Positions 50,410 through 61,400 of a DNA stretch of 64,000 nt are shown here, piece by piece. The notes under the pieces are model-generated. The model saw only the letters and a list, made by a program, of their open reading frames with translations. It did no database searches and was not told where the DNA came from. Where the stretch lies: NCBI GenBank assembly GCA_964007475.1, contig OZ023273.1:100730533-100794532 (forward strand), read 5' to 3'. Within the stretch, counting starts at the first letter, position 1, and each line of letters begins with the position of its first letter. The DNA comes from Hybos culiciformis (taxonomy: Eukaryota; Arthropoda; Insecta; Diptera; Hybotidae). The position numbers and the translations under genes were made by a program.

Positions 50410-51205
50410 GGGGAGAGGCTTGCAGGTTTCCACTGCTTGCAGGTTGCCACCACTGATGTATTTTAACATTGTATCAGTTTCATAACCTAAACTCCAAGTG
50501 ACATCGACGTAAAAAGAACAGTTGTCACTTTTAATCTACTTATGAAGCAGACAGACGCAGTAACACAGTGTTTACTGAGCAAAGTCTGAATCATTATTTT
50601 GCAAAACATTGGAAATTAAAAATTGTTTTTTTTTGTCCTGTGCTCATAAAGTGAGCTTTTTTATTAGCAATTCAAGATAAATATTTGGGTTGTGTTGCTT
50701 TTTCATTCAATTAACATATTCCAAACAGAATTAAAAATATATCATGAATTGGCCATTTTTTAAATATATAACGTCAAAATGCAGTTGTATTGCGTAAAAA
50801 TGCAATTTGCCACCTTTATAGGGTTTCAGGCAGCCACCTCGATGAAAGCGGTGATGACTGTATCATTTGTTTGAAGAAAATACCGGAAGTAGTCACAACT
50901 CTATTATGTACCACGAATGCAAAACAGCCGTTCACTCGAAATGTGTCAATATGCGTTTCAGTGTTTAAACTTGTCCGAATTGTGATTCCGATGACAATTT
51001 GGAATGATTCTATATCATATTACAATTTTATTTTTCATATCAATTTAATGTCATTTCTTTATGTTTACAGCCGCTGTGTGCAAGTGAAATTGAATAAATT
51101 TTAAAATATTTCTAAATGAGCCATATTTCAGTTTCAGTTTTTTTTTACATTTTTACATTTTTAGCAATTTTCCAAAGGGTGAGAACCTGCAAGCCCAAAT
51201 TTCAA
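50410..51205 (+). mobile_element. Possible degraded DNA transposon with inverted CTTGCAGGTT ends
   Basis: AGAGGCTTGCAGGTTTCCAC near 50415-50434, followed by a second CTTGCAGGTTGCCACCACTG, is mirrored by GGGTGAGAACCTGCAAGCCC at 51178-51197. Between them lies the fossil zinc-binding domain listed next. The ends are diverged and no target duplication is confirmed. If correct, it is an internally deleted DNA transposon retaining the last part of its transposase. Confidence 0.4.
50826..51018 (+). pseudogene. Fossil RING/PHD-like zinc-binding domain, frameshifted
   Basis: In the frame with ATG at 50790, GDDCIICLKK (Cys-x2-Cys at 50859-50870) and IPEVVTTLL are read. Shortly after, the continuation in another frame is YHECKTAVHSKCVNMRFSV, then a TAA, then TCPNCDSDDNLE and a stop. 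Together this gives the spacing C-x2-C, x-H-x2-C, H-x2-C, C-x2-C of a RING or PHD-type zinc-binding fold, with one frameshift near 50915 and one in-frame stop. Such domains occur at the C-terminus of some insect pogo/Tigger-like transposases, often ending in an acidic CPNC-SDDE-like tail, which suits the inverted ends around it. That origin is inference; it could also be a retrocopied host RING gene. Confidence 0.5.
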
Positions 51206-51327
51206 GAGTTCAATTTTAGATACTTTTGAAAAACTGCTATATAATTTTTATTTTTTGAAAATTCAAACGATTTGTGACCCAGGATTCTAGCTTTTTACTT
51301 CCACTTTCCAACGTATATACTATATGA

Positions 51328-51332
51328 ACAAT
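51328..51332 (+). repeat. 5-bp target-site duplication of Copia element (left)
   Basis: ACAAT, identical to 56022-56026. Confidence 0.9.
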
Positions 51333-51555
51333 TGTTCAAAATATTTAATCCAATATTTACCATAACACCCTGTTATTCTCTTATATATAAGAACCTATTA
51401 TGTATTGAATACATATTATATACTTGTAGGATAACAGTTAGGTAGGATACATAAGATTTCATAATTGTCAATTATTTTAGTCTCTGCCGAAATATTATTA
51501 AATAAACAACCATTTATCGTTATAATAAAAACTGCGTTTTTAATTCTGTGCAACA
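51333..51555 (+). repeat. 5' LTR of Copia element
   Basis: Begins TGTTCAAAATATT and ends CTGTGCAACA. It contains a TATA-like TTATATATAA at 51381-51390 (likely promoter), and AATAAA at about 51501 as a likely polyadenylation signal. Confidence 0.93.
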
Positions 51556-51570
51556 GGTTATGGGCCCAGA
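51556..51570 (+). other. Primer-binding site, copia-type initiator tRNA-Met
   Basis: GGTTATGGGCCCAGA follows the LTR directly. Drosophila copia is known to prime from an internal fragment of initiator tRNA-Met, and its site contains the same TTATGGGCCCAG core, rather than the tRNA 3' end used by most LTR elements. I infer the same priming here. Confidence 0.75.
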
Positions 51571-51739
51571 ATAAAAAAAAATATTTAATAAAAAATGAAA
51601 AGTTTTTTTTTGTATAAAAAGTGGTCCGATTTTTTTTTTGCAAAATTGTATCATTGTTTAAAAATTATAATAAAAAAAAAAAAAAGGAACTAAAGAAATT
51701 AAAATTCCTTTTAAAATTAAAAGTGTGGTCTGATATTTT

Positions 51740-52370
51740 TTGAAGGCCAGTGATTTTTTTGAAATAGTTTCTGGAGTTACAAAAATACCGGTGGCAGCTG
51801 ACGGTGATGACAAAATTAAGGCATGGATCAAGAAGGATGTCAAGGCGCAGAAAATAATAGTTAATTCGTTAGGTCAGGTTGTGAAAATTCAAATTAGATG
51901 TGGAAGAAACTTCATGTGGTCTACGAACAAAAATCAAATACCGCGGTTCATCTGCTTCAACAGCGTTTTTATAGTTATGTGAACGATCCTCATGATAGCA
52001 TAGCGGCACACATTTCAAAATTAGAAGAGGTAGTACAACAACTTAATGATTTAAACGAAAAGATTTCGGATTCAATGCTCATGACATGACCAAAATTTTA
52101 ATGACTTTACCAAAAGATTTCATTTTCACAGTGCTTGGGAATCAACGGACGAACAAAGTCGTACTTTAGAAAACTTACGATGTCAATTAATGATTGAAGA
52201 AAGCCGACTTAAAGTACAAGAGTAAATTGAGGTTAGTGAAGCGTTAATGGCTAAAAAAGATAGTTTTGAGAAATCTAAAAATAAAACTAAATTTAATAAA
52301 AATAAATTGAAGCCAGGTAAATGCGCAACATTCAAATGGAAATGATGAACGAAGTGATGCCTTTGTATGC
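51740..52370 (+). pseudogene. Copia gag remnant
   Basis: Pieces in at least two frames. 51740-51860 gives DDKIKAWIKKDVKAQKIIV, the conserved WxxxDxxAxxxI pattern of the gag region (UBN2 type). A shifted frame at 51898-52089 gives MWKKLHVVYEQKS and HISKLEEVVQQLND. A further shifted part before 52200 contains RTLENLRCQLMIEE. These would form the capsid-like N-terminal region packaging the RNA. The CCHC zinc knuckle is not clearly preserved; a lysine-rich KNKTKFNKNK stretch near 52280 is where it would be expected. The nominal starts are not ATG, so they are frame limits and not real starts. Confidence 0.7.
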
Positions 52371-52374
52371 AATA

Positions 52375-52784
52375 GTTTACTACAACCTGAAGAGGGTATA
52401 TGGTTTTTAGATTCAGGGGCAAGTGACCATATGACTGGAAATTTAGAATGGTTCAGTGACTTTCAAAAATTGGAAAATCCAACAAAAGTTCGACTTGGTA
52501 ATGGTGAAATGATTATGGCACATGGGAAGGGCAAAATAAATATTTTAGCATATGATAACAAAGATTGGAATAAAAAATATTTATCTGACGTTTTATATGT
52601 TCCTGATGTTAAAGCTAATTTATTTTCTTCTGGACGAGCTTTAGATAAAGGATATCAATTAATATCAAATCAAAATAAGTGTGAATTGAGTCAAAATGGC
52701 AATGTCATGGCAGTGGGAGTTCATGAATCAAAATTATTTAGAATGTTATTTAGGTTATTGTTCCAGAACAAGATGTATCTATAG
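52375..52784 (+). pseudogene. Copia protease and pre-integrase segment
   Basis: The aspartic protease motif is WFLDSGASDHMTG, with the catalytic Asp codon at 52410-52412. Next come VRLGNGEMIMAHGKGKI, LSDVLYVPDVKANLFS and GYQLI, the standard copia protease body. The protease would cut the polyprotein. The frame is open through these motifs and ends at a TAG at 52782, before the integrase frame; in an intact element both are one polyprotein. The apparent start at the internal ATG (52431) lies after the active site and is not the real one. Confidence 0.88.
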
Positions 52785-52816
52785 CGAATTTTGCGGAAAA
52801 TAAAGATCCAATTTCA

Positions 52817-53490
52817 ATGTGGCATGAGAAATATTTAAATACTAAAAATATTCCTTTTTTAGATAATAGTGCAAATTTTCAATGTGAGGGCTGCATTTAT
52901 GGGAAGCATCACAGATCAAGTTTTAAGATCAGTGAAACGAAAACAAATGTGTGTGGTGAACTTATCCATGTAGACTTATGTGGTCCAATGCAAGAAATGT
53001 CAATTGGTGGATCAAGATACTTTTTATTATTAAAAGATGATTTTTCAAAATTTTGTACTATTTTCTTCATTAAAAGTAAAGATGAAGTTAAGATTTTATA
53101 GTTACATCAAAAAATGTTAATGACATAGTTATTAAAACCATTAGATGCGATAATGGAACTGAGTTTATCAACAAGGATGTTAGTCATTTATTGAAAGTAC
53201 ATGGTATACAACATCAAAAAACTGTTCCTTACACTGCTGAGCAAAATGGTGCTGCTGAGCGTGAAAATCGGACAATTATTAAATCTGTAAGATCTATTTT
53301 GCATTTAAATTTAAAATTGTGGGCAGAAGCTGCAAATACAGCGGTGTATGTTATTAATAGAACAAAATTGAATTCAAGCAATAAAAGTCCTTATGAATTG
53401 TGGTCAACTAAAACAACAAAAATTTTTGATTTAAAAATTTTTGGTTGTAATTGTTTCATTCATGTACCAAAGGAAAAAGGCAAAAATTAG
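52817..53490 (+). pseudogene. Copia integrase, two pieces
   Basis: The first piece (52817-53101) has MWHEKYLN, the CEGCIYGKHHRSSF zinc-binding end of the pre-integrase domain, and HVDLCGPMQ with the first catalytic Asp, then LLLKDDFSKF. A frame break follows with a stop at about 53099. The second piece (53102-53490) has RCDNGTEF (second Asp) and YTAEQNGAAERENRTI (catalytic Glu), so the DDE residues are all present. It continues with LWAEAANTAVYVINR and KIFGCNCFIHVPK, and ends at a TAG. The enzyme would insert the cDNA, producing the 5-bp duplication seen at the ends. Confidence 0.9.
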
Positions 53491-53945
53491 ACAAGAAGAC
53501 AAAGAAGGTTATTGCGAGAACATCAAATGATATAGACATAGAGTATGGGTAGAAGATGAAAAGAAAGTTTATTTTTCAAGAGATGTCATTTTTAGTGAAA
53601 AATATTTTGATGCAGTTGAAAATGAAATTATTTTGAATTAAGAAGATCTCAAAAGTAATACTAATGATGAAATCACGTCAAATGAAAATGTTTCAGAAAA
53701 TGTTAATAATTTAAATGAAAATGAGATTCTTGATGAAGAACAATCATCTGAAAAACGTAACAAAAAAAAACGAAATAATAATGTCAGTGAGCAAAATAAC
53801 GTTTTTGCAGAAAAATTTGAACTGTCTAGTCAAAATATTATTCAAAATCATTTACGTCCCAGAAATACCCCACCTAGTTCGTTTATAGCAGATCATGTTG
53901 CTTTATTAGCCAATTGTGAAGAACCGTTGACATATCTATATATAT
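53491..53945 (+). pseudogene. Copia integrase-RT linker region
   Basis: Pieces such as WVEDEKKVYFSRDVIFSE and an Asn/Glu-rich segment (NENVSENVNNLNENEI), then RPRNTPPSSFIADH, lie in shifted frames. This variable linker normally joins integrase and reverse transcriptase in Copia polyproteins. A TATATATA insertion-like tract near 53937-53947 and stops interrupt it. Confidence 0.6.
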
Positions 53946-53949
53946 ACTG

Positions 53950-55318
53950 ACAATCGTTGGGTGTATAAAATCAAAAGAAAAACAGATGGTACCATTGAAA
54001 GATTCAAGGCTCGGTTAGAGGTTTTGCTCAAGAATCTGGAATTGATTACCAAGAAACATTTAGTCCTGTTGTAAAATTTTCATCAATAAGATCGATTTTA
54101 TCAATAACAGCAGCTGAAAATTTACAACTTAAACAATTTGATATTATAACAGCCTTTTTGTATGGTGATTTGAAGGAGGAAATATACATGTATCAGCCAA
54201 AAGGATTCAATGATCAAAGTGGTAAAATATGCAAATTACTGAAGGGCTTAAGCAGGCATCTAGATGCTGGAATGAAAACTTTTCAAGTTTCCTGAAGAAG
54301 TTTGATTTTAAAATGTGTGTATCAGATCCTTGAGTTTTTGTACATAAGTCAGAACGAAAAAGAATTATTCTAGCAATATACGTTGATGATGGGTTGATTG
54401 CGGCAAAACATGGGCGTGACATAACAGAATTGCTTAGTTATCTTCAAAATGAATTTGAAGTGAAAATATTGGAAGCTGATTGTTTTCTCGGATTACAAAT
54501 TGAACGAGGTCCAAATGGTGAAGTTTTTGTTAATCAGTCATCATATGCAATGAAAATATTGGAAAGGTTTAATATGGTTGATTGCAATCCTGTTTCAATA
54601 GCAGCTGATGCTAATCAATGTTTAACGAAATCTGAAGTACCAAATAAAACCAATCTTCCATATAGAGAAGCGATAGGTAGTTTAATGTATTTAACAATTG
54701 CAACGAGACCTGACATATCGTTTGCTTTGAATAATGCCAGTAGGTTCATGGAAAATCCTTCAGATGTTCATGTTAATGCAATCAAACGAATCCTAAAATA
54801 TATCAAAGGGACATTTCAATATGGTTTGTTTTACAAACAAAATAAATTTAAATTTTTTGGTTTTAGTGATGCTGGTTTTGCTGGGGATGTTGATTCAAGA
54901 AGTTCAACTTCTGGTTTTTTATTTCTGATGGGTTCTGGTGTTATCAGTTGGGGATCAGAAAAACAAGAATCTGTTGCTTATCAACCACAGAAGCTGAATA
55001 AATAGCAGCATCAAATGCAATCAAAGAATTATTGTGGTTAAAGCGTCTTTTCAATGAAATTGTACCAAATTTAGATAGCAAGCCAATTTTCTACAGGGAT
55101 TGTCAGAGTGCCATAAAGTTAGTCAAGAATACAGAATATCACAAAAGAAGTAAACATATCGATGTTCGATACCATTTTATTCGTGAAAAATTTCAAGACG
55201 AAATTTTTGATTTAAAATATATACCAACAAATGATCAATTAGCAAGCCATTAGCAAGCCATTAGCAAGGGAAAAGTTTCAACGATTAAGATTATTAGAAA
55301 ATTTTGATAAAAGTTCTT
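53950..55318 (+). pseudogene. Copia reverse transcriptase and RNase H
   Basis: The region opens with RWVYKIKRKTDGTIERFKA and, after a frameshift, FAQESGIDYQETFSPV, FDIITAFLYGDLKEEIYM (first catalytic Asp) and KQASRCWNENF. An in-frame TGA is near 54331. YVDD, the catalytic box, is at 54379-54390 and intact. 54394-55005 is open and has FLGLQIERG, RFNMVDCNPV, REAIGSLMYLTIATRPDI, KRILKYIKGT and the RNase H start FSDAGFAGDVDSRSSTSGF. A stop at 55003 and a frame change lead to LWLKRLFNEI, IFYRDCQSAIKLVKN and HIDVRYHFIREK (55032-55253). A 12-base duplication (TTAGCAAGCCA, near 55240-55262) marks the tail. Confidence 0.92.
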
Positions 55319-55785
55319 AGACTGTTTCACAAAATTAATATTTTTGGGTTTGAAAGTAATTTGAACATTTTATTTGATTTAATTTTTTTTGAAGATATAC
55401 ACTATTAGAAATAATAATTTTGTGATTCCTTGTAAATTTAGAAAGTAAATTTTTTTTAATAATTAAATTTAATTGAATTCTAAAGTAAATTTTTTTGATC
55501 GAATTAAAATTTCTGAATATTTAAAAGTAAATTTTTGAAATAAAATTTGTAAAATTTAAAAGAAATTTCAACTTGTTAAAAGGTTTTATGGGACAAAATT
55601 TGCAAAATTTTGTGAACATTTTTTAAGTAGTAATTTTTGTTAATTTGAATTGAAGTTGAATTTTCTATTGAATTACATAATATGAAACTTGAATTTTGAA
55701 GAAGTTTTGTGTACAAATTAATAGTACAGATATAAAAGCAAAGGGTGTTTTTGCTCGAATATTTTTAAGACATAAATATTGGACT

Positions 55786-55796
55786 AAAAGTGGGAG
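55786..55796 (+). other. Polypurine tract before 3' LTR
   Basis: AAAAGTGGGAG ends directly before the TGTTGAAA of the 3' LTR, as expected for the plus-strand primer. Confidence 0.8.
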
Positions 55797-56021
55797 TGTT
55801 GAAAATATTTAAACCAATATTTACCATAACACCCTGTTATTCTCTTATATATAAGAACCTATTATGTATATTGAATACATATTATATACTTGTAGGATAA
55901 CAGTTAGGTAGGGTTTATAAGATTTCATAATTGTAAATTATTTTAGTCTCTGCCGAAATATCATTAAATAAACAACTATTTATCGCTATAATAAAAACTG
56001 CGTTTTTAATTCTGTGTAACA
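55797..56021 (+). repeat. 3' LTR of Copia element
   Basis: Begins TGTTGAAAATATT and ends CTGTGTAACA. It matches the 5' LTR apart from about ten substitutions and a 2-base gap (ATGTATATTG against ATGTATTG). Confidence 0.93.
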
Positions 56022-56026
56022 ACAAT
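56022..56026 (+). repeat. 5-bp target-site duplication of Copia element (right)
   Basis: ACAAT, identical to 51328-51332. Confidence 0.9.
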
Positions 56027-56039
56027 ACGTTCATTTTAT

Positions 56040-56593
56040 GGGTGGGGGCTCTTCAGCCGGACAATTCTTGGTAATTGATGTCACAATTATTGAGCATTTA
56101 GTGATTAATTTGTGACTACTTGTGCCATAAAAACTAGAATTTGTGCTCGCTTAGTTTTCGAGAAACTTTGATTTTCGAATTTCGAACATGGGTCAAAGTG
56201 GTATCTCTGACCGGATTCGAATTTCCAAAAAAATAAAGATGCTATTATTTAGTGCTTAATTTGTGCCTATTTGTGCTACAAAAACTAGAATTTCTGCTCT
56301 TCAAAATTATGTGAAAACAATTTTTTTTAGATAAGGCCAAAATTCCAAAATTTGAACCGAATTTTTTTTCGTCGAATTTAGAAAAAGGAAAATGCCACCA
56401 TTTAGTCCTTAATTTGTGCTTGCGTTTATTGTACTTTGTGATGATTTGTTTTATCAAAAAAAAAATATATGCCGCACCGCAAGCGAGCACAAATTCTAGT
56501 TTTTGTGGCACTAATAGTCACAAATTAAGCACTAAATGCTCAATAATTGTGACATCAATTACCAAGAATTGTCCGGCTGAAGAGCCTCCACCC
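56040..56593. mobile_element. 554-bp foldback MITE next to the Copia element
   Basis: The left end is GGGTGGGGGCTCTTCAGCCG and the inverse of the right end GGGTGGAGGCTCTTCAGCCG. The match continues for over 100 bp (GACAATTCTTGGTAATTGAT, GTCACAATTATTGAGCATTT, AAAACTAGAATTTGTGCTCG). ATTTTAT is duplicated at 56033-56039 and 56594-56600 (7 bp; 8 if the shared C is counted). The middle contains a further diverged copy of the TTAGTGCTTAATTTGTG and ACTAGAATTTCTGCTC words. No transposase. It begins only 13 bases after the Copia duplication. Confidence 0.88.
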
Positions 56594-56600
56594 ATTTTAT

Positions 56601-58231
56601 GACGAGTTATGATAAGAAAAGCTATGGGGGCAAACGTCTCATATATATTAAACCATCAATTAGTTAATTAAATATTATTTCGAAAAGAAAAAAACAATTC
56701 ACAAAACTAAGTATTTTATCAATGTCAAGCATTTGAGTAAACAGAAATCATTCATTAACAAAATAAATATAAATCTATAAACACAGAGAGAAATGGAAAG
56801 AATAATGTCCTCTCTCTATATATAATAATTTTCAATGCTATGATTTCATATAAATGTACTCTACATGCATATGTACATAATAATTATATGGTTATGTAGT
56901 GTATGATAAAGTTGTCCTTAATAAAGGACACTTGAACTTAAAAACAATCAATTTAACTTTTTTTATTAAGTTCGTTTCTACTCTTCATCATTATTAGTCA
57001 AATAATATCTTTTCAGTTAATATAAATAAAGTTGTATATAGTTAGTTATCATAATGTATGTATTTGTATAAACTTATATATATAGAATTAAATATTTACA
57101 TTTAATTTTCTTGTTTAAATAACAAATAATCTTCAATCTCAATGATAAGTAGTTTATAATTATGATTTAACATGTAGTTTTAATTTACTTTATATTACCA
57201 AAGAAATGAATTTACGGACTTAGATGATAATAGAGATATTATATATAATCATTTCAAATCATAGAACTCTGAACTAAACAAATTGCAAAATAAAAACATT
57301 TAAATTTTGAAATATTTAACTAGGAAACAATTTAAATAAATATTTAAAGTTTTTATAATTTGAAGATGATTTTTCACATCAAATCAATGTTCTAGCAATC
57401 ATGAAGAGAAATTTCATCTCCTTTCATTTAATATATCTGTACTATAAAGAGAAATTGTTTTTTTAGTTCGAAGTAATCTGCAAAACTACTGAACCGTTTG
57501 ACTAAAAATTGGAAATTAAGTATATGGTTATAGTATACTAGAAATTTTGATCCTGAGCTCGACTTACTGTCTACCTCAGAAGCCAGTTTTGAAATTAAGT
57601 TATATTCCGAAAAAAATTCGTAGTGTTTGATCCGAATCGACTATTTAAATTTTAAAAGAAAGAAGAAGTGCTTATATACCGATTTTTTTTTGTCTGTACT
57701 TTCGCACAATGTGTGTCTCCGCTGGAGAAAGGTTGACGTATAGTGCGATTTAAGTTTATATATAAACAAAATAAATACAAATAACGATAATAAAAAAGAT
57801 AGATTACTTAGATAATTTTTATTCTTATTTTCTGGATTCATCAGAAGAGACAAAGAAAAATTTATATTAAACAAAAACTTTGTAAAATATTTTGAACTTT
57901 ATACATTTTTCTGGGAACTTCAATGACACGAAATGATATGGTTAATTTAAAAAAAAAAGATATTTTTGTAGTTACGATAATGCTTATTAGTTCGAAATGG
58001 ATAATCATACAAGAAAATTTAATAATATTGTCGTAGAACCTAATATTTAATATTAAGAATTCAATTATACTTATAGATGAGTAGTACTTAACACAGATTA
58101 CTCATCAAAATAAATCTGATTAAAGGTATTATTAACTTAAAAGGATTTAGTCCAACCACATTAAAAGAAAACTTTAAATTTATTTGAAAGATTTAAGTAA
58201 AGTTATATTTCAATATTGATTAAATTTATAA
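56601..58231. other. A/T-rich non-coding DNA
   Basis: No gene recognised. A patch at 57440-57560 (CTGCAAAACTACTGAACCGT) resembles wording common in insect repeat families but has no defined ends here. Confidence 0.5.
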
Positions 58232-58425
58232 TACCCCTTTTACACATTCCTTTTTTCATGTCTTTTTTCACTCCTTTTTCAACAAAAAAGTCACAAAAAA
58301 AGTAGTTATCATCAGGTAACTTTTATATAAATGTAAGTACATATATATGAAATAACTTTTTTTTTTCGTTTTCATGAAAAAAGGAGTGAAAAAAGGCATG
58401 AAAAAAGGAATGTATAAAGCGGGTA
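58232..58425 (+). mobile_element. 190-bp MITE with TA duplication
   Basis: The element proper is 58234-58423. The left end CCCCTTTTACACATTCCTTT is mirrored by the right end, which inverted reads CCCGCTTTATACATTCCTTT, and the match continues through TTTTTTCATG and TTTTTTCACTCC. TA lies on both sides (58232-58233, 58424-58425), as in Tc1/mariner-type insertions. There is no coding capacity. A degraded relative lies at 42496-42687. Confidence 0.8.
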
Positions 58426-61400
58426 TAAGAGACACAAAATTTTCAATAAATAAAAAATAAAAAAAACAAGATAGAAATTTGGGTATTTAATTAATTGTAC
58501 AATAGTAGATAGTATATTATAGACTGAATGCAATTATTAATTTTAATTTACGAAAATAAATTTTAGATATTAAAATTTTGTTTACATTCATTCTGAAAAA
58601 CTTTCACTATGTTGATATTTTCAAAAGTTTAATTTAATATAAGAATTTTTAAGTTTTTCTTCATCGAGTCAATCATATGTTGTATATTATATGACATAAT
58701 AATCATATACATTTATTGTAACATAATCTTAATTGGATTATGTACAGGAATTGTTAAAATTAAAAACAAAAATGTTCACTATTAGTGATGGTGATAAATA
58801 CCTTAAATAATTTATTAGTTTTTTTTTTTTCTACAACAACGTAGATTTCCAGGATGAAAAAAAAGTTATTGTTATTCTCACAGCAAGTGGTGAGTGAAAT
58901 TATTCACAAGTAATTTTTAGAATGCTTGTTTAATAATTTAAGCTTTCTTGGATATTATTAAATATTATGAAAAACATTAATAGCTACATGTCTCAGATTT
59001 TTAATTTATAACTATGACGCAAATGATTTTTTTTATAACATGTATATTAATATTATGGAGTCAACATACAGAAGTTACCTTCATAGTGTAATATGTATTT
59101 ATAATTATTTGAATAAACTTTAGTATTATTTGTTAAGTGATGATACCAATTTTTTTTAATTTTTAAACAACTTTTAAAACTTTAAATGCTTTTGCAAAAA
59201 ATGTCAATAATTGATTAGAAACATATTTAAAGAAATTTGAATCACTCTTGTATTTTTGATCTTACATGTATACCTACTGGGAATTATGGAATGAAAAATA
59301 AAAAATTTCTTTTTTTAATCCAATTCCAATTTTCTTGATTACTTGTAATTCCATGAAATGTAGCATGTTGTAATAATACTTAATTTTTTTATTATTTTAC
59401 CACAGCATAATGAAACTCTTTAATAGACTAACAAAAATTGATACTTTTTGTTCCCAAATATTCCTATGCTATTTTGCATAAATTTACCAAGCATAATACT
59501 ATTGTAATTTTTGTTCTGTACAACATACCTGAAACAAGAAAAAAAAAAACATCATTATTACTAACAATAATGCTTTATGCTAATAAATTTTATGCATTTC
59601 ATGTTTAACATTTTCTTATAGTAAGGAATTAACTCAATTAAAATGTCATTAAATTTAATGAAAAGAAAATTTTTCAATTAGTTAGAAAAATAAGTTTAAT
59701 AAAATAATATGGTTTTCATAATTATATGATTAAGAAAAATTTATAGTTATAATGGTAATATTGTGTTCATTATGATAATATTGGACAAACCAGTGAGTGA
59801 TGAAATTCACTTTAAAAAATCGTAAGTAACAAGTACTAATACTAATATAATATATCCTTACAAAAATTATTAAATGTTTTTATTATTTTTAATTATTGTT
59901 TGGTTTATATTATATTCCATTTCATTACTAAAAATATATTGTGAAAAATATTTACAAATTATTATACGCCAAATATAAAACAAATTTTTAATATTCTTGG
60001 TGTAACATTCTCGCCACAGTGAAAAAAAAAGATATGTCTAATCGACTGGATAATTTTTTTTTGTGTTACTAATAATAATAATAATAATGGAGCTTTTATT
60101 GAAAAAAAGTTTTAAAATAAAATTATTCACATTCACAAAGTATGTAATATGTATACATATATATATAATATTAAAAATGTCAACGGGCATAAATTAATCG
60201 ATAAATTTACAATAAATTTATTTTTATTTTTTTTGATAGGTCAAGGTAAGAAAAACTAAATGTACGTCATCGTAGTATCATTATTACCATATATGTAACC
60301 GGCAATAACAATAGTAAAGTAACTTATAATTTTCTTTTCTTTTTTGAGTTTCTTAGCAAAAAAAAAGTTAAACTCATATAATATTGGTTTAATTTTTTTT
60401 CCGTTGCTGTTTGTGTGTTTTTTAAGACATTTGGGCAAAAAATAACAATATACGAAAGTCGAAAGTATCTTTTCTTTATTATTGTTGTTTTTTATTTTAT
60501 AGAAATAGGGATAATAAAATACTTTAGGGAATTTTATACACATTTATTTATTTATAATATACATTTAACATTATAAATTTAAGATAAATTATTTTTATTT
60601 TTTAAAAAATAATAAATAGTATAGGTTGTCTCTGTAATATATATTTCTTATATGCATAGATCTTATTTTTGCTTGCGAAAAAATAATTCATATTTAATTG
60701 TGGAAACAAGCGTTTCTGCGAACTTTTTATTTTGAGATATAAATGTAATCTTTAATATAAATCGAATTTGATGTTTTAACAACCAAAATAAATTGTTTTT
60801 CGCTTTTTGAATGTAGAATAATAAAAATCAAAAAATCAGGTAAATATCTATAATGTCTTGTATACTATTATATGAATTTTATTATCAAAGGATATTTACG
60901 GATAAACGACTATGGTTTACATAATTCTTTTAACTTAGCTTGTATATTGAAATACCAAATTTTGTCATTATAAAGAATTCGCTGCTTTTGAAGGAAAAAT
61001 TTCAATTATGCCTATTTGCAGTATTAGCGATTCGTTGCTTCAAATTTTGTTTTTGGAAGTTATTAAAAGTGAATTCGTTTATTTAACTTCGTAAACAATT
61101 AATCTATTTTAAAAATAATTTGAAATATTTTTTTATTACTTAATGAGGCTCACAAAACGCAGCCATGTTTATAATTTTCAAAAAAATATTGTATACACAA
61201 AACATATATATTATTGATTAGGTACATATATAATATAGTATACATATACTACGTTATCAAAATTTGCTATTTTGTTATAGGAAGGAAAATAGCTAATAGT
61301 TTTACTTTTTAATATATCTGTTCAAATGATTATAGCAATATCAATCATAAAAGTTTCATAAACTGATATTGTATAAAAAAATATCTTTTGTTATTTATTT

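Larger units (their letters stand above)
51333..56021 (+). mobile_element. Ty1/copia LTR retrotransposon, complete ends, defective coding
   Basis: 4,689 bp with two LTRs of 223 and 225 bp (TGTT...AACA), a primer-binding site right after the 5' LTR, a purine-rich tract before the 3' LTR, and a 5-bp duplication ACAAT. Coding remains occur in the order gag, protease, integrase, reverse transcriptase, RNase H, which defines the Copia superfamily (integrase before reverse transcriptase). At least eight stops or frameshifts interrupt the polyprotein, so it encodes no working product. By eye the LTRs differ at about ten positions plus one 2-base gap, roughly 95 percent identity, meaning an insertion of moderate age. 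Confidence 0.95.

Noticed and set aside
57440..57560. Segment with CTACTGAACCG as another Helitron or transposon end
   Set aside because: The wording is reminiscent of common insect repeats, but no second end, duplication or repeat partner is visible in the window.
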